This document shows positions 23,918 to 33,515 of a stretch of 64,000 nt of DNA, piece by piece; the first letter of the stretch is position 1; each line of letters begins with the position of its first letter. The notes beneath the pieces are model-generated. The model searched no databases, was not told the origin of the DNA, and saw only the letters and a list, made by a program, of their open reading frames with translations. Made by a program: the position numbers and the translations under genes. Source of the stretch: DATBQN01 sp963755825 (GTDB lineage Bacteria > Acidobacteriota > Thermoanaerobaculia > Multivoradales > UBA5704); the NCBI GenBank assembly GCA_963755825.1, contig CAVWLA010000001.1:1302001-1366000 (forward strand), in the 5' to 3' direction.

Positions 23918-25184
23918 AGGGCGGTCCTCTGCGGGGCGTTGCCGCGCGGGCTGGCGAGGTCGCCGCGGCTGACCTCGACCTTCATCCCCGGGCTGCAGCT
24001 TGTCGACGCCGTCGATGACGACCAGCTCGCCCACCGCGACGCCCTTCTGCACGGTGTCGTCGCCCTCGGTGAGCTGCACCTGGACGTTCCGCGCCTCGAC
24101 CGTCTTGTCCGCCTTGACGACGTAGACGAAGGTCGACTGCGGGCTGCGCTGCACCGCGGCGGTGGGGACCACCATGGCGCCGCGGAGGGTGTCGACCAGC
24201 AGCCGCGCGTTGACGAACTGATTGGGAAAGAGCGCCTCGTCGGGGTTGTCGAAGATCGCCTTCAGCGCACGGTGCCGGTGGTCGGGTCGATCTGGTTGTC
24301 GACCGTCAGCAGCGTGCCGCTGCCGAGCTTGCGCCGCAGGTCGCGGTCGAAGGCGTCGACGTGGAGCTTGGTGCCGCCGCGCACCTGGCCGATGACCTGG
24401 GGGAGCTGATCGTCGGGGAGGGTGAAGAGGACGGTGATCGGCTGCAGCTGGGTGATGACGACGAGGCCGCTGACGTCGGTGGCGTGCACGATGTTGCCGG
24501 GGTCGACCAGGCGCAGGCCGACGCGCCCGGAGATCGGCGCGGTGATGCGGCTGTAGACGAGATTGAGCTTGGCGCTGTCGATCTGCGCCTGATCGCTCTC
24601 GATGGCGGCCTCGTCCTGGTGGACCGTCGCCACCTGGGTGTCGAGCTGCTGCTTGGGGATGGCGTCCTGCTGGGCGAGCACCTGATACCGCTCGAGGTCG
24701 ACGCGGGCATTCTTCAGCGCCGCCTCGTCCTTCGCTTGACTCCCTCCGCCTGCTTGAGCTGCACCTGGAAGGGCCGCGGATCGATCTCCGCCAGGAGGTC
24801 GCCGGCATGGACGCTCTGCCCGTCGTGGAAGTTGACCGAGACGAGCTGCCCGTCGACGCGGCTCTTGACGGTGACGGTGGCGAGAGGGTTCACCGTGCCG
24901 AGGCCATTCAGGTAGACGCCGACGTCCTTGGTCTTCGCCGCCACCGCGGTGACCGGCACGGCGTGGGCCGCCGCGTCCTTGCCACCCTTGCCCTTGGCCG
25001 CGGTGGCGCTCTTGGACTGCGCATTGCCGTTCTTGGTCATCACGAAGTAGACGATCAGACCGACCGCGGCGACAGCCAGCAGCCACAGCCACCAACGGTG
25101 CCGGGCGGGGGCGGCAGGCGCGTCCGAAACCGCCGAGACCGCGGGGGCCTCGCTCGCATGCATCAGGGGTTGCTCGGGAGTCAT
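23914..25184 (-). CDS. mdtA: RND efflux periplasmic adaptor, MdtA-like; frame broken by three indels
   Basis: About 423 residues once corrected. The N-terminus (MTPEQPLMHASEAP) leads to a membrane anchor (WWLWLLAVAAVGLIVYFV), then an Ala/Lys linker and a lipoyl-like half domain (VKSRVDGQLVSVNFHDGQSV). Shifts are needed near 24742 (-1), 24267 (-1, in a short C run on the coding strand) and 23988 (+1, in a G run). After correction come the helical hairpin (QLDTQVATVHQDEAAIESD), the second half-lipoyl part (YSRITAPISGRVGLRLVDPG) and the beta-barrel domain. MdtA-type adaptors bridge RND pumps to the outer-membrane channel. First gene of the efflux operon; AGAGG lies before the ATG. Confidence 0.85.
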
Positions 25185-25683
25185 CGATTGGGCCTCTGGG
25201 GTCGAAGGACGGATGGTTGAACGGGGCGGTCGCTTCTCATATGAACCATCAAGGTCTCAAACCCCGCGGTGCGCTGTCGACGCGCCCTGCCAGGAAGAGA
25301 CGGAAGGCCGGCTACCACGGTTACACCGTTCTGCGTGGAGCGCAAGGTCTTCATGGCGACTCCCATGGGCGGCGGGCGGAGCGCCGCCCTGTGTTTGACT
25401 TCGCGAGGCGCCTGCACAGCTCTTGCCAGCGTTCGGTGCGCTCGCCGCGGAGCGCTGCGATGGGCTGGAGGCAGACGGCTGCTGGCTGGAGGAAGCGATT
25501 CTCCAGCTCCGGCCGCGAGCCGACTACGCCAGATCGGCATCCGCCGGAGCGCCATCTGAAACCCGCCGCCGGTGTCCGCTGCCGGGGACGGCTGGCGTCA
25601 GACCACTGCGCTAGAATGGGTGTGGCACGCCAGCTCAGACGTCTTACCTCGGCTCCCGCGACCACTCTCCCCGACGCCGCGCC
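25185..25683. other. Intergenic region between efflux operon and receptor kinase
   Basis: About 500 bases with no gene I can support. A 124-codon minus-strand frame (25181-25555) has no recognisable domain and Arg/Ala/Pro-rich composition typical of chance frames in GC-rich DNA. A small inverted repeat, GATGGTT / AACCATC (25 bases apart, around 25212-25250), lies about 30 bp before the adaptor start and could be an operator for the efflux operon. A TAGAAT hexamer at 25612-25617 could be a -10 for the kinase gene, without a clear -35. Confidence 0.3.
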
Positions 25684-27752
25684 ATGACTCGGGTGCCGCC
25701 GACTCTCTACACCTCCCCCACCTCGCCGACCGTTCTGAGCTTCGCCGCACGGCTGCGGGGTCTCGGCGCGCGGCTCCGCCCGCGGCTCCTCACCCGCGTC
25801 GCCCTCGCCCTCGCCGCCGTCGGCCTGCTGCCGGTCGCCATCGCCTCCTTCGGCCTCGTCGACATCAATCGCGGCGCGATGGAGGACCAGGTCCTCCGCA
25901 CTCACCTGCTCGCCGCCCAGACGGCCGCCTCGCGCTCGGCCAGCTTCCTCGCCACCCGCGCCGCGCTCGCCCGCGGCCTGGCGGCGAGCGCCGCGCTCGC
26001 CGACCCGCGCTCGACCGACGCCCAGGAGCTGCTGCGGCGCGATCTCGGCTCCTTCTCCGATCTCGGCGTGCTGGCGATCGGCATCGTCAACTCGGCCGGC
26101 GAGGAGGTGGTGGTCGCCCAGCTCACCGATCCAGCTTCTAAGGAGCGGGCGCGGCAGGCTTTCTCCCTGCCGCCCGTTCCCGCGCTCCCCGCCGCCGGCA
26201 TGACGGCGGTCTCCGCGGTGCCGGCGGCCTCGCCCCCCTCCTCCGCCTCGACGCTCCGCTCGCCCAGGGCGGCGGCAGCGTCCGCCTGGCCTGCGACGGG
26301 GCACCGCTCGCCGACATCCTCGCTCCCGACGAGATCGGCGATCAGGCCGACATGGTGATGGCGCGCCCGGGCGGCCAGGTGATCGAGGGGTCGCTGCGCT
26401 CGCTCGACTCGTTCCCCGCCCGCATGGTCGCGGGCGCCTTCTCGGGACACCTGCGCGGCGCCGCGCACTTCCAGGGGCCGGGAGGTGAGCGGGTGCTCGG
26501 CGCCTACGCGCCGGTCGCGGGGAGCGACTGGGTGGTGCTCTCCCGCCAGCCGTCGCGGGTCGCCAACGCGGTGGCGGGGCGCGTGCGCCGCCAGGAGATC
26601 TACGCCCTCTCCGCCGCCCTCCTCCTCATCGCCGCCCTCTCGGCCCTCGCCTACGCCTCCCTGGTGCGGCCGATCCGCCAGCTCGCCGGCCGGCCGCCGC
26701 CCGGCGCGGCGCGAGGAGGGGACGAGATCGACCGCCTCCGCGACACCTTCGGCGCTCTCCAGCGCGGCCTCTCCGACCGCCAGGCGCTCGCCGACGTCTT
26801 CCTCGGCCGCTACCGGGTCGTCGAGTTCCTCGCCGCCGGCGGCATGGGCACCGTCTTTCGCGGCTGGGACCCCAAGCTGCGCCGGGCGGTGGCCCTGAAG
26901 ACGGTGCGCCTGGGCGACGAGCCGCACACCGAGAAGCGGGCGCGGATGATCTCGAGCCTCCTCTTCGAGGCGGTCGCCGAGGCGCGCGTCAACCACCCCA
27001 ACGTGGTCGCCGTCTACGACGTCGAGGATGCCACCGAGGGGGCGTTCATCGCCATGGAGTTCGTCGACGGCATCAACCTGCAGCGCCTGCTCTGGCGGCG
27101 CGTCAGCCTGCCGCCCGGCGAGGTGATGGCGCTCGGCGCCGCCATCGCCCGCGGCCTCGCCGCTGCTCACGAGCTCGACGTCACCCACTGCGACGTCAAG
27201 CCCGCCAACGTCCTCCTCGGCCGCGACGGCGCCATCAAGGTGACGGACTTCGGCATCGCGGGCCTCATCGCGGCGGTCGAGGCGCAGCCCGGCGCCGTCT
27301 TCGGCACCCCCGGCTACGTGCCACCCGAGAGCCTGATGGGCAAGGGCTACGGCCGCGCCGGCGACCTCTTCGCGCTTGGCGTCGTGCTCTACGAGTGCCT
27401 CACCGGCACGCGTCCGTTCGTCGGCGCCGGCGTCGGCGAGGTGATGCTCGCCACCCTCTCGCGCGATGCGCCGCCGGTCGACCGGCGGGCGCCGGCGACC
27501 CCTCCCGAGCTGGCGGCGCTGGTCATGCGCCTCCTCGCGCGCGAGCCGGCGGCGCGGCCGGCGGCGGCCGAGGTGGCGGCCGACCTCGAGCGCCAGGCCG
27601 CCGCGGCCGGCGTGCGCTGGCGGCTCGGCGACGAGTGGACGGCGAGCGAGGCGGCGGAGAGCGCCGAGCCACGGCCCGACCACGTCGACGACCTGCAGTG
27701 GATGCCGAGCCAGGCCGGCATCGGCGCCGCCGTGGCCGCGAGCGCTCCTTAG
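25684..27752 (+). CDS. Receptor-type Ser/Thr protein kinase with Cache-like sensor; one frameshift
   Basis: About 689 residues once a 1-base deletion in a run of C near 26233-26238 is corrected. As given, the frame starting at 25684 stops at 26358, and a second frame from the upstream overlap runs to 27752. A membrane helix (VALALAAVGLLPVAIASFG) begins an extracellular region of about 270 residues resembling Cache sensors (VLGAYAPVAGSDWVVLSRQ), then a second helix (ALSAALLLIAALSALAYASL), a short linker and a kinase domain from about residue 375. Kinase motifs: AAGGMGTVF loop, VALKTV Lys, catalytic loop HCDVKPAN, TDFGIAG, and GTPGYVPPE. HCD replaces the usual HRD, so it is a non-RD kinase. No PASTA or TPR repeats. 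Confidence 0.83.
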
Positions 27753-27774
27753 AGTCGAAGAAGGCGCAGGACGG

Positions 27775-29673
27775 CTACCGGCCCTCCGCCGCGGCCGGCG
27801 TCGCCAGCGTGAGCTCGAGCCGGCTGGCGTTGCCGACCAGATCGACGGCCTCGATCTCGACCGCCGCCGGCCGCTCCGACGACGCCGGGCGGAGGCGGAA
27901 GCTCAGCCGATCGACACCGCAACCGGCGTCGTCGACGTCGATCCAGAGCAGCTGATCGGCGCCGATCGCGAGCGGCTCTCCCGCCGCGGCGAGGGCGACG
28001 CCGGTCGGGGCGATGAAGATCTGCGGCCGGGCGGAGGTGATGCGCACGGCGTCGGGCTCGACGAGCTGGCGCCAGGCGCGGCCGTCGACCGTCCAGTCGA
28101 GGCGCGGCCCGGGCGCCTGAGGCCCGGCATCCCTCCCCCGGCGCGAGCGCTCGTGCTGCCTCAGAGCCGGCCGCAGCGGCGCCCCCTTGGCGCCATGCGC
28201 GGCGAACAGCTCGCCGCCGCCGATCTGCCAGTGGATCACCGGCGGCACGGCATCGACAGTGAAGGCGAGCGGCGCGAGGACGGCGCGGTTGCCGCAGCGG
28301 TCGACGGCGCTGCCGCTCGCCGTGTGCGCTCCCGCGGCGAGCGGTTCGGCGCCGAGCCGGCGGCCGTCGACCGTCGGCACGAGCCGGCCGAGGCCGCAGC
28401 CCGCGTCCTCTCCCGCCGCGGCGATGCGGACCGACGGCGAGGCGAAGTGCGTCTCCCCCACCGTGATCTGCGGGCCGTCGAGCGTCAGGTGAGCGGCCGG
28501 CGGCTCGCGGTCGACGCGGTCCGAGAGGACGACGAGCCGGGAGGTCGGGCTGGGATAGCCGTCGAGCCCGGAGACGCTGCGCGCGGTCACCCGCCAGAAG
28601 AGCTCTCCCCGCGGGAGGGCCGCCGGCGGCTGCCAGGTCCCCTCGGCCGGGCCCTCCGCCTCGCCGTCGGCCGGCGCCGCGCCGCGCGGCGCGGCGGCGG
28701 AGAGCACCCGGCGGTCGAGGAGGGCGGCGCAGCCGGCGTCGCGGCAGAGCTCGACGACGTAGCCGTCGGCGGCCGGCACCGGTTCCCACAGGAAGACGGG
28801 GTTGGCGAAGCCGAGCTCGGTGCCTGCCGCCGGGCTCTCCAGGCGCGGCGCGGCGAGGAGCTTCTCCGGCGGCGACGGCGGCCCTTCGCGCGAGACGGAG
28901 GTGCCGCTCCCCTCGGGCACCATCACCTTGGCGCCGGCGGCCTCGACCTCGCCGGCGCCGCCGTAGACCATCACCTTGGAGCCGCCGCCGGCGGGCCGCC
29001 GCGCCCGCGCCTGCGCCGCTCCGCCGCGGTCCGGCCGCGAGGTGAGATGCGCCGGCCCGAGCAGGATCTCGACGTCGGCCGACGGCTTGCCGCTGGCCTT
29101 GGCCTCGTAGTCCGCCTGCCCCTCGACGATCTCGACCGTCTTGCGCTCGTCGGCCGCGGAGGCCCGCGCGCTGCGCTGCAGGAAAACCAGCGAGTCCTCG
29201 GTCACCAGCAGGTGGGTACCGTCGTTGAAGCGCATCTCGGCCGACGACTTGGCGTAGGTGCGCACGCCGTCGCGCTCGATCAGGGTGTCGCCGAGCTGGG
29301 CCGGCGACCAGGGGATGGGGGCCGGCCGCTCGGTCACCTCGTGCGACATCCGCTGGATGGTCGCCGAGGGAGCGCCATGCTCCGCCGGCGGCACGCGCAC
29401 CCGCTCCCCGGGGGTGATGCGGTGGGGGTTCTGGATCTCGGGGTTGAGGCGCCAGATCTCCGGCCAGCGCGCGACCGAGCCGAGCAGGCGCAGCGCGATC
29501 TTCTCCAGGCTCTCGCCGGGGCGGACGATGTGCCAGTGGAGCGGCTGGTCGTCGGTCGGCGCCGCGGCCGTTGGCGCCGCCGCCGCGCCGGCCTGCGCCT
29601 GCGCGGGCGATGGGATGCCGGCGAGGAACGAGATCAGGACGGCGGCGAGCGGCAATCCAGGGCGTGTCGGCAT
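27775..29673 (-). CDS. Secreted LysM and FecR domain protein
   Basis: 632 residues with signal peptide (MPTRPGLPLAAVLISFL, cleavage near AQAQ). A LysM domain at about 46-95 (WHIVRPGESLEKIALRLLG, NPHRITPGERVRVP) should bind peptidoglycan. A FecR-like domain follows (GDTLIERDGVRTYAKSSAEM, LLVTEDSLVFLQR). The C-terminal 350 residues look like fibronectin/Ig-type modules with paired Cys (CRDAGCAALLD, GEDAGCGLGRL, DDAGCGVDRLSF). GAGGAG lies eight bases before the ATG. LysM-FecR proteins of this plan are common next to regulatory or adenylate-cyclase genes, but their role is not established. The gene ends 22 bp from the convergent Ser/Thr kinase gene. Confidence 0.83.
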   Translation of the reverse strand: MPTRPGLPLAAVLISFLAGIPSPAQAQAGAAAAPTAAAPTDDQPLHWHIVRPGESLEKIALRLLGSVARWPEIWRLNPEIQNPHRITPGERVRVPPAEHGAPSATIQRMSHEVTERPAPIPWSPAQLGDTLIERDGVRTYAKSSAEMRFNDGTHLLVTEDSLVFLQRSARASAADERKTVEIVEGQADYEAKASGKPSADVEILLGPAHLTSRPDRGGAAQARARRPAGGGSKVMVYGGAGEVEAAGAKVMVPEGSGTSVSREGPPSPPEKLLAAPRLESPAAGTELGFANPVFLWEPVPAADGYVVELCRDAGCAALLDRRVLSAAAPRGAAPADGEAEGPAEGTWQPPAALPRGELFWRVTARSVSGLDGYPSPTSRLVVLSDRVDREPPAAHLTLDGPQITVGETHFASPSVRIAAAGEDAGCGLGRLVPTVDGRRLGAEPLAAGAHTASGSAVDRCGNRAVLAPLAFTVDAVPPVIHWQIGGGELFAAHGAKGAPLRPALRQHERSRRGRDAGPQAPGPRLDWTVDGRAWRQLVEPDAVRITSARPQIFIAPTGVALAAAGEPLAIGADQLLWIDVDDAGCGVDRLSFRLRPASSERPAAVEIEAVDLVGNASRLELTLATPAAAEGR

Positions 29674-29826
29674 CGCTGTATCTCCTCGAGCGTCCGCGGA
29701 CGGGCGGCTGGGTCGGGCGCCCTGCGGAAACCGGCGCCGCCGCGTGGTGAACAGATGCGAGCTACAGTGTTTTTTAGCCTAGCACGGCGGTCGCGCGGAG
29801 CTCCGCCGCCGGCCCGGCCCCCACCG

Positions 29827-31053
29827 CTAGCCGTCGGGCCGCGGCGTCACCGCCGCAGCGCCCAGCACGTCCTCGACGTAGAGCATCTTGACGGCGACGA
29901 GGATGGTGGCGAGGAGCGGCACGGCGAGCAGCAGGCCGAGGAAGCCGAAGACCAGCGCCATCAGCGCCTGGCTGAGGATGGTGAGGACCGGCGGCAGGTC
30001 CATCCCCTCCTTCATGAGCATGGGGATGAGGACGTGCCCCTCGATCATCTGCACCCCCCAGTAGACGAGCGCCACGGCGAGCGCCTTCTGCGGCGAGTCG
30101 AGGAAGGCCATCGTGATGCCGGGGATCGCCGAGAGGATCGGCCCGAGGGTGGGGATGAACTCGAAGAGCGCGGCGATGATCCCCAGCGACAGCGCCGCCT
30201 TGATCCCCAGGAGCTTGAGCGCGATGGTCACCACGACGCCGATGGTCAGCATGGCGATCGCCTGCGTCTCCAGCCACTTGCGGAGAGCCACCGAGATCGC
30301 CGTCAGCACCTCTCCGGCGCGCTGCCGCCTGCCGTGCGAAACCAGCGCCAGCATGCCGCGGCGGTAGGTGTCGGGGTCGGTGCCGATGTAGATGGTGACG
30401 AAGGTGATGAGGAGCAGGCCCGCCACCACCTCGAACGTCGAGGAGAGGAAGGGGAAGAGGTAGCGGGTGGCCGAGCCGAGATGATGGCCGAGGGTCGCCC
30501 GCAGGTCGGAAGCGCGAGCGGCCGCGGGGGCGGGCGCGGCGCCGCGGGGCGCCGCCGCCTGGGGCGCGCCGGCCGCCGGGCGGCCGGGAGCCGGGGCTGG
30601 AGCGGCAGGCACCGGGGCCGCCGGCGCCGCACCCTCGAGGATCTGGCCGAGCATGTCGCCGCGATGGGCGTCGATCCACCCTTCGACCTTGTCGGTCGCC
30701 TCGGGCAGGCGCGTCCGCAGCTCGCCGAACTGCTCCACCAGCGTCGGCGCGGCCCAGGCGCCGACGCCGTAGAGCGCACCGTAGAAGCCGAAGACGATCG
30801 ACGCCGCGGCGAGACCGCGCGGGACGTGGAGCCGCTTGAGGAAGTCGGCGCCGCGGGCCACCGCCAGGCCGAACAGCACGCCGAGGAAGGTGGTGAGGAC
30901 GAGGAGGCGGGCGAACCAGAGGAGATGGAGGAGGAGATAGAGACCGAGGACGAGAGCCGCGGCCCGCAGGATGTCGGCGCTACGCCAAGCCGTCCGACTC
31001 GGGACCGGCGTCGGCGCCGACGGAGTCGATGGCGACCGCTCGGGGACGCTCAA
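29827..31053 (-). CDS. AI-2E family transporter (PerM/YdiK-like membrane protein)
   Basis: 408 residues with about eight membrane helices. The family pattern is clear in the C-terminal half: GIIAALFEFIPTLGPILSAI, YWGVQMIEGHVLIPMLM and GFLGLLLAVPLLATILV. Between the first helix group and the core lies a periplasmic or cytoplasmic region with a Pro/Ala-rich linker (about 145-185). Family members include the AI-2 exporter TqsA and Na+/H+ antiporters, so the substrate is open. The frame begins with TTG at 31053 and no strong ribosome-binding site, so the exact start is uncertain. It lies 49 bp after tatA on the same strand. Confidence 0.87.
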   Translation of the reverse strand: MSVPERSPSTPSAPTPVPSRTAWRSADILRAAALVLGLYLLLHLLWFARLLVLTTFLGVLFGLAVARGADFLKRLHVPRGLAAASIVFGFYGALYGVGAWAAPTLVEQFGELRTRLPEATDKVEGWIDAHRGDMLGQILEGAAPAAPVPAAPAPAPGRPAAGAPQAAAPRGAAPAPAAARASDLRATLGHHLGSATRYLFPFLSSTFEVVAGLLLITFVTIYIGTDPDTYRRGMLALVSHGRRQRAGEVLTAISVALRKWLETQAIAMLTIGVVVTIALKLLGIKAALSLGIIAALFEFIPTLGPILSAIPGITMAFLDSPQKALAVALVYWGVQMIEGHVLIPMLMKEGMDLPPVLTILSQALMALVFGFLGLLLAVPLLATILVAVKMLYVEDVLGAAAVTPRPDG

Positions 31054-31102
31054 CGCGCGCCCCGCGGACGGTCACGATCGCCGGCGACGGAGCCGCTGCG
31101 GC

Positions 31103-31303
31103 TCAACGGTTGGGATCGATCGGCGTCTCGTCCGGGGTGTCGAGGCGCTTCGGCTCCTCGTCACCGGCCATCGCCTTCTTGAAATCGCGGATCGACGTCC
31201 CCAGGCCCTTGCCGAGCTCGGGGAGCTTGCTGGGGCCGAAGAAGATGAGGGCGATGCCCAGGATGAGGAGCAGATGCATGGGCTGGAAGATGCCTTCGAA
31301 CAT
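31103..31303 (-). CDS. tatA: Twin-arginine translocation protein TatA
   Basis: 66 residues from the ATG at 31303, which follows GGAGG at ideal spacing; a longer frame upstream has no such site. MFEGIFQPMHLLLILGIALI is the single membrane helix, followed by the hinge FFGPSKLPELGKGLG and the amphipathic helix SIRDFKKAMAG, ending in a short charged tail. This is the TatA/TatE plan; TatA oligomers form the pore for folded proteins exported with RR signal peptides. No tatB or tatC is nearby, so the rest of the machinery must be elsewhere. Confidence 0.93.
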   Translation of the reverse strand: MFEGIFQPMHLLLILGIALIFFGPSKLPELGKGLGTSIRDFKKAMAGDEEPKRLDTPDETPIDPNR

Positions 31304-31430
31304 GTTGACCTCCGCCGGAGGGAGGGCCAGGCTCCGGACGACCGCCGGAGATGACCTCGACCGTGATGGGTATCTTAACTCTTTCGAGCGCCTCACCTCT
31401 CAAGGTGCGCCGAGGGAGCGCCAGGCGCTC

Positions 31431-32477
31431 CTAATGGGCGTCGGCTGCCGCCGGCGGACGGAGAAAGTCGTCGACCCCAGCCAGGAACAGGGTCGGCTGG
31501 TCGACGAAGGTCATGTGGCCGCTCCCCGCCAGGACGACGAGGCGGGCGCCGGGGATCTTGCCGGCGATCGTCCGCGCCAGCGACGGATCGCACTCGTCGT
31601 TCTCCCCCACCATCACCAGCGTCGGCACGTGGATCGTCGGCAGCCGGTTGGTGTACTCGACCGACTTGAGGTTGCCGTCGATGACGAACTCGCCGTCCGA
31701 GCCCCACATCGCGCGGTAGAGGTCCCAGGAGACCTGCCCCGACTGGATGGGATCGAAGTTGGGATCGGGCCGGCGGTGGTAGAGGTACGGGAAGTAGGCC
31801 TCGCCCCAGGCGGCGGTCATGTAGTCGGCCGGGTAGCGGCTCTTCTCGAAGTCCTTGCCGTGGCCGAAGAGGCCGGCGGCCTCAAGCTTGGCGAGGCGGT
31901 CGCGGAGCTCCGGCGTCATCCTCTCCTTCATGCGGGCGAAGACCTCGTTCATCGCCCGCGTGCTGGCGAAGGTGCTGCAGAGGATCAGGTGCTGCAGGTG
32001 CTCCTGGTACTTGAGCGCGTAGGCCTGGGCGAGGACGCCGCCGTAGGAGTGGCCGAGGAGGTCGATGCGGTCGAGCTTGAGCGCCTGGCGGACGGCCTCG
32101 ACGTCCTCAACCATCGCCTCGACGGTGTAGCCGGCGGGGTCCTCGAGCTTCGCCGACTTGCCCGAGCCCCGCTCGTCGAGAAAGATCAGCCGGCGGTGGC
32201 GGGCGAGCGGCACCAGGTAGGGCATGAAGTAGTCGTGCGACGCCCCGGGCCCGCCATGGACGATGACGAGAGGCGGCGTATCGCCCGTCGACTCGCCGAA
32301 CGACAGGTAGTAGAGCATCACCCCATGGGCGTCGACGTAGCCCTCCTGCATCGCGTAGGCGACGGGCGGCGACACCGCCGGCGCTGGCGCCGGAGCGGCA
32401 GCCCCTGCTCCCACGGCGGACCATACGGCGGCGAGGGCGAGCGCGAGGACGAGGGCGGGCCGGGTCGGATCGTTCAT
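31431..32477 (-). CDS. Secreted S33 alpha/beta hydrolase, proline iminopeptidase-like
   Basis: 348 residues with a signal peptide (ALVLALALAAVWSAVGAG). Alpha/beta-hydrolase fold with oxyanion motif HGGPG (75-79), nucleophile Ser144 in GHSYGG, an Asp near 292 (GENDECD) and His in GSGHMTF. The HGGPG/DERGSGKS/GHSYGG combination marks the proline iminopeptidase branch of family S33, which removes N-terminal Pro or other residues from short peptides. It lies 51 bp downstream of a second S33-type gene and is probably its tandem paralogue. Export fits final degradation of peptides released by the S9 and trypsin-like enzymes. Confidence 0.88.
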   Translation of the reverse strand: MNDPTRPALVLALALAAVWSAVGAGAAAPAPAPAVSPPVAYAMQEGYVDAHGVMLYYLSFGESTGDTPPLVIVHGGPGASHDYFMPYLVPLARHRRLIFLDERGSGKSAKLEDPAGYTVEAMVEDVEAVRQALKLDRIDLLGHSYGGVLAQAYALKYQEHLQHLILCSTFASTRAMNEVFARMKERMTPELRDRLAKLEAAGLFGHGKDFEKSRYPADYMTAAWGEAYFPYLYHRRPDPNFDPIQSGQVSWDLYRAMWGSDGEFVIDGNLKSVEYTNRLPTIHVPTLVMVGENDECDPSLARTIAGKIPGARLVVLAGSGHMTFVDQPTLFLAGVDDFLRPPAAADAH

Positions 32478-32528
32478 GGGAGATCTCCGCGAAGGTGGGG
32501 GGCGAGGCTCATTGGCAACGCGCGCGGC

Positions 32529-33515
32529 CTATCGCCCTCCAGCGGCGGCCGGCGACGCGAGGAAGGTCTCCACGGTCGAGACGAAGGCGTCCGGCTCCTC
32601 GAAGAACGGCAGGTGGCCGCTTGCCTCGAAGACGACGAAGCGCGAGCCGGCGATCGCCTGATGGATCTTGTAGGCGGTCGACGGCGCGACGTTGGCATCG
32701 AAGCGGCCGGTCATCACCAGGGCGGGCAGGCGGAGCTTGAGGAGCTCGGGGTTGAGGTCGAAGTGCGCCAAGTCGGCGTTGAGCGCCGCGTTGATCGGGC
32801 CGCTGTACTGAAAGCCGACCGAGGCGGCGAGGAAGACCTGCCGCTTCGCCGGCGAGACGAAGAGCATCGCGAGGTATTCCTGAATGCTCGCGGCGGCCGC
32901 CGAGGCATCGCCGAGGGCCTGCTGGAAGCCGAGGGCATCCTGGCGTGCGACGCCCTCGGGAAAGACGTCCTTGAAGAGGGTCGCCGTGTCCGACCAGCGC
33001 GGCGCCGCGGAGTCGCAGAGGATGAGATGCGCCACGTGCTGTGGGTAGCGGGCGGTATAGGCCATCGCCAGATAGCCGCCCCACGAATGGCCGAGGAGGT
33101 CGACGCGCGGCAGGCCGAGATGAGCGCGCACCGCCTCGAGATCTTCGATCTGGTCGGCGAGGGTCGACGACTGGCCGGCGGCGAGGACCGGCGAATGGCC
33201 GAGCCCCCGCTGGTCGTAAAAGACGACCGGGCGGCTCCGCGCCAGGCGGTCCCAGGCGTCGGAGACATGGAGATACGAGTGGTCGAAGCCCGGGCCGCCG
33301 TTGACGACGACGAGCGGCAGAGGGGTCGAGGGTCCGTCGGCTCGCCCAGCGCCGCGGACCTCGACGTAGAGAGTCGCTCCCGGCGCCTTGACGAGCGTGC
33401 CGTGCTCGGCCGGGTCGGCGGCGGCCGAGGTGCTGGTGACCGCCAGCGAGACCAGGAAGGTGGCCGCGGCCCCGGCTCCGGTCAAGCAGCGCGGCAGACG
33501 TCTCCGAAACCTCAT
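32529..33515 (-). CDS. Secreted S33-type alpha/beta hydrolase
   Basis: 328 residues from the ATG at 33515, which follows GGGAGG. A basic N-region (MRFRRRLPR) and hydrophobic stretch (GAAATFLVSLAVTS) form a signal peptide. Motifs: NGGPGFDHS (oxyanion loop), YDQRGLGHS, nucleophile Ser144 in GHSWGG, Asp in GRFDANV and His in ASGHLPFF. Same family and same nucleophile position as the gene that follows it, so the two look like a tandem duplication. Its ATG overlaps the stop of the upstream membrane glycosyltransferase gene (ATGA), an odd partner for a peptidase. Substrate not determined. Confidence 0.88.
   Translation of the reverse strand: MRFRRRLPRCLTGAGAAATFLVSLAVTSTSAAADPAEHGTLVKAPGATLYVEVRGAGRADGPSTPLPLVVVNGGPGFDHSYLHVSDAWDRLARSRPVVFYDQRGLGHSPVLAAGQSSTLADQIEDLEAVRAHLGLPRVDLLGHSWGGYLAMAYTARYPQHVAHLILCDSAAPRWSDTATLFKDVFPEGVARQDALGFQQALGDASAAAASIQEYLAMLFVSPAKRQVFLAASVGFQYSGPINAALNADLAHFDLNPELLKLRLPALVMTGRFDANVAPSTAYKIHQAIAGSRFVVFEASGHLPFFEEPDAFVSTVETFLASPAAAGGR

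Noticed and set aside
25181..25555. 124-codon minus-strand frame before the efflux adaptor gene
   Set aside because: No domain, Arg/Ala/Pro-rich, no ribosome-binding site; overlaps the adaptor start by four bases. Treated as intergenic.
31372..31403. Sigma70 promoter of tatA (TTGAGA and TAAGAT)
   Set aside because: The spacing is 20 bases, too long for a normal promoter.
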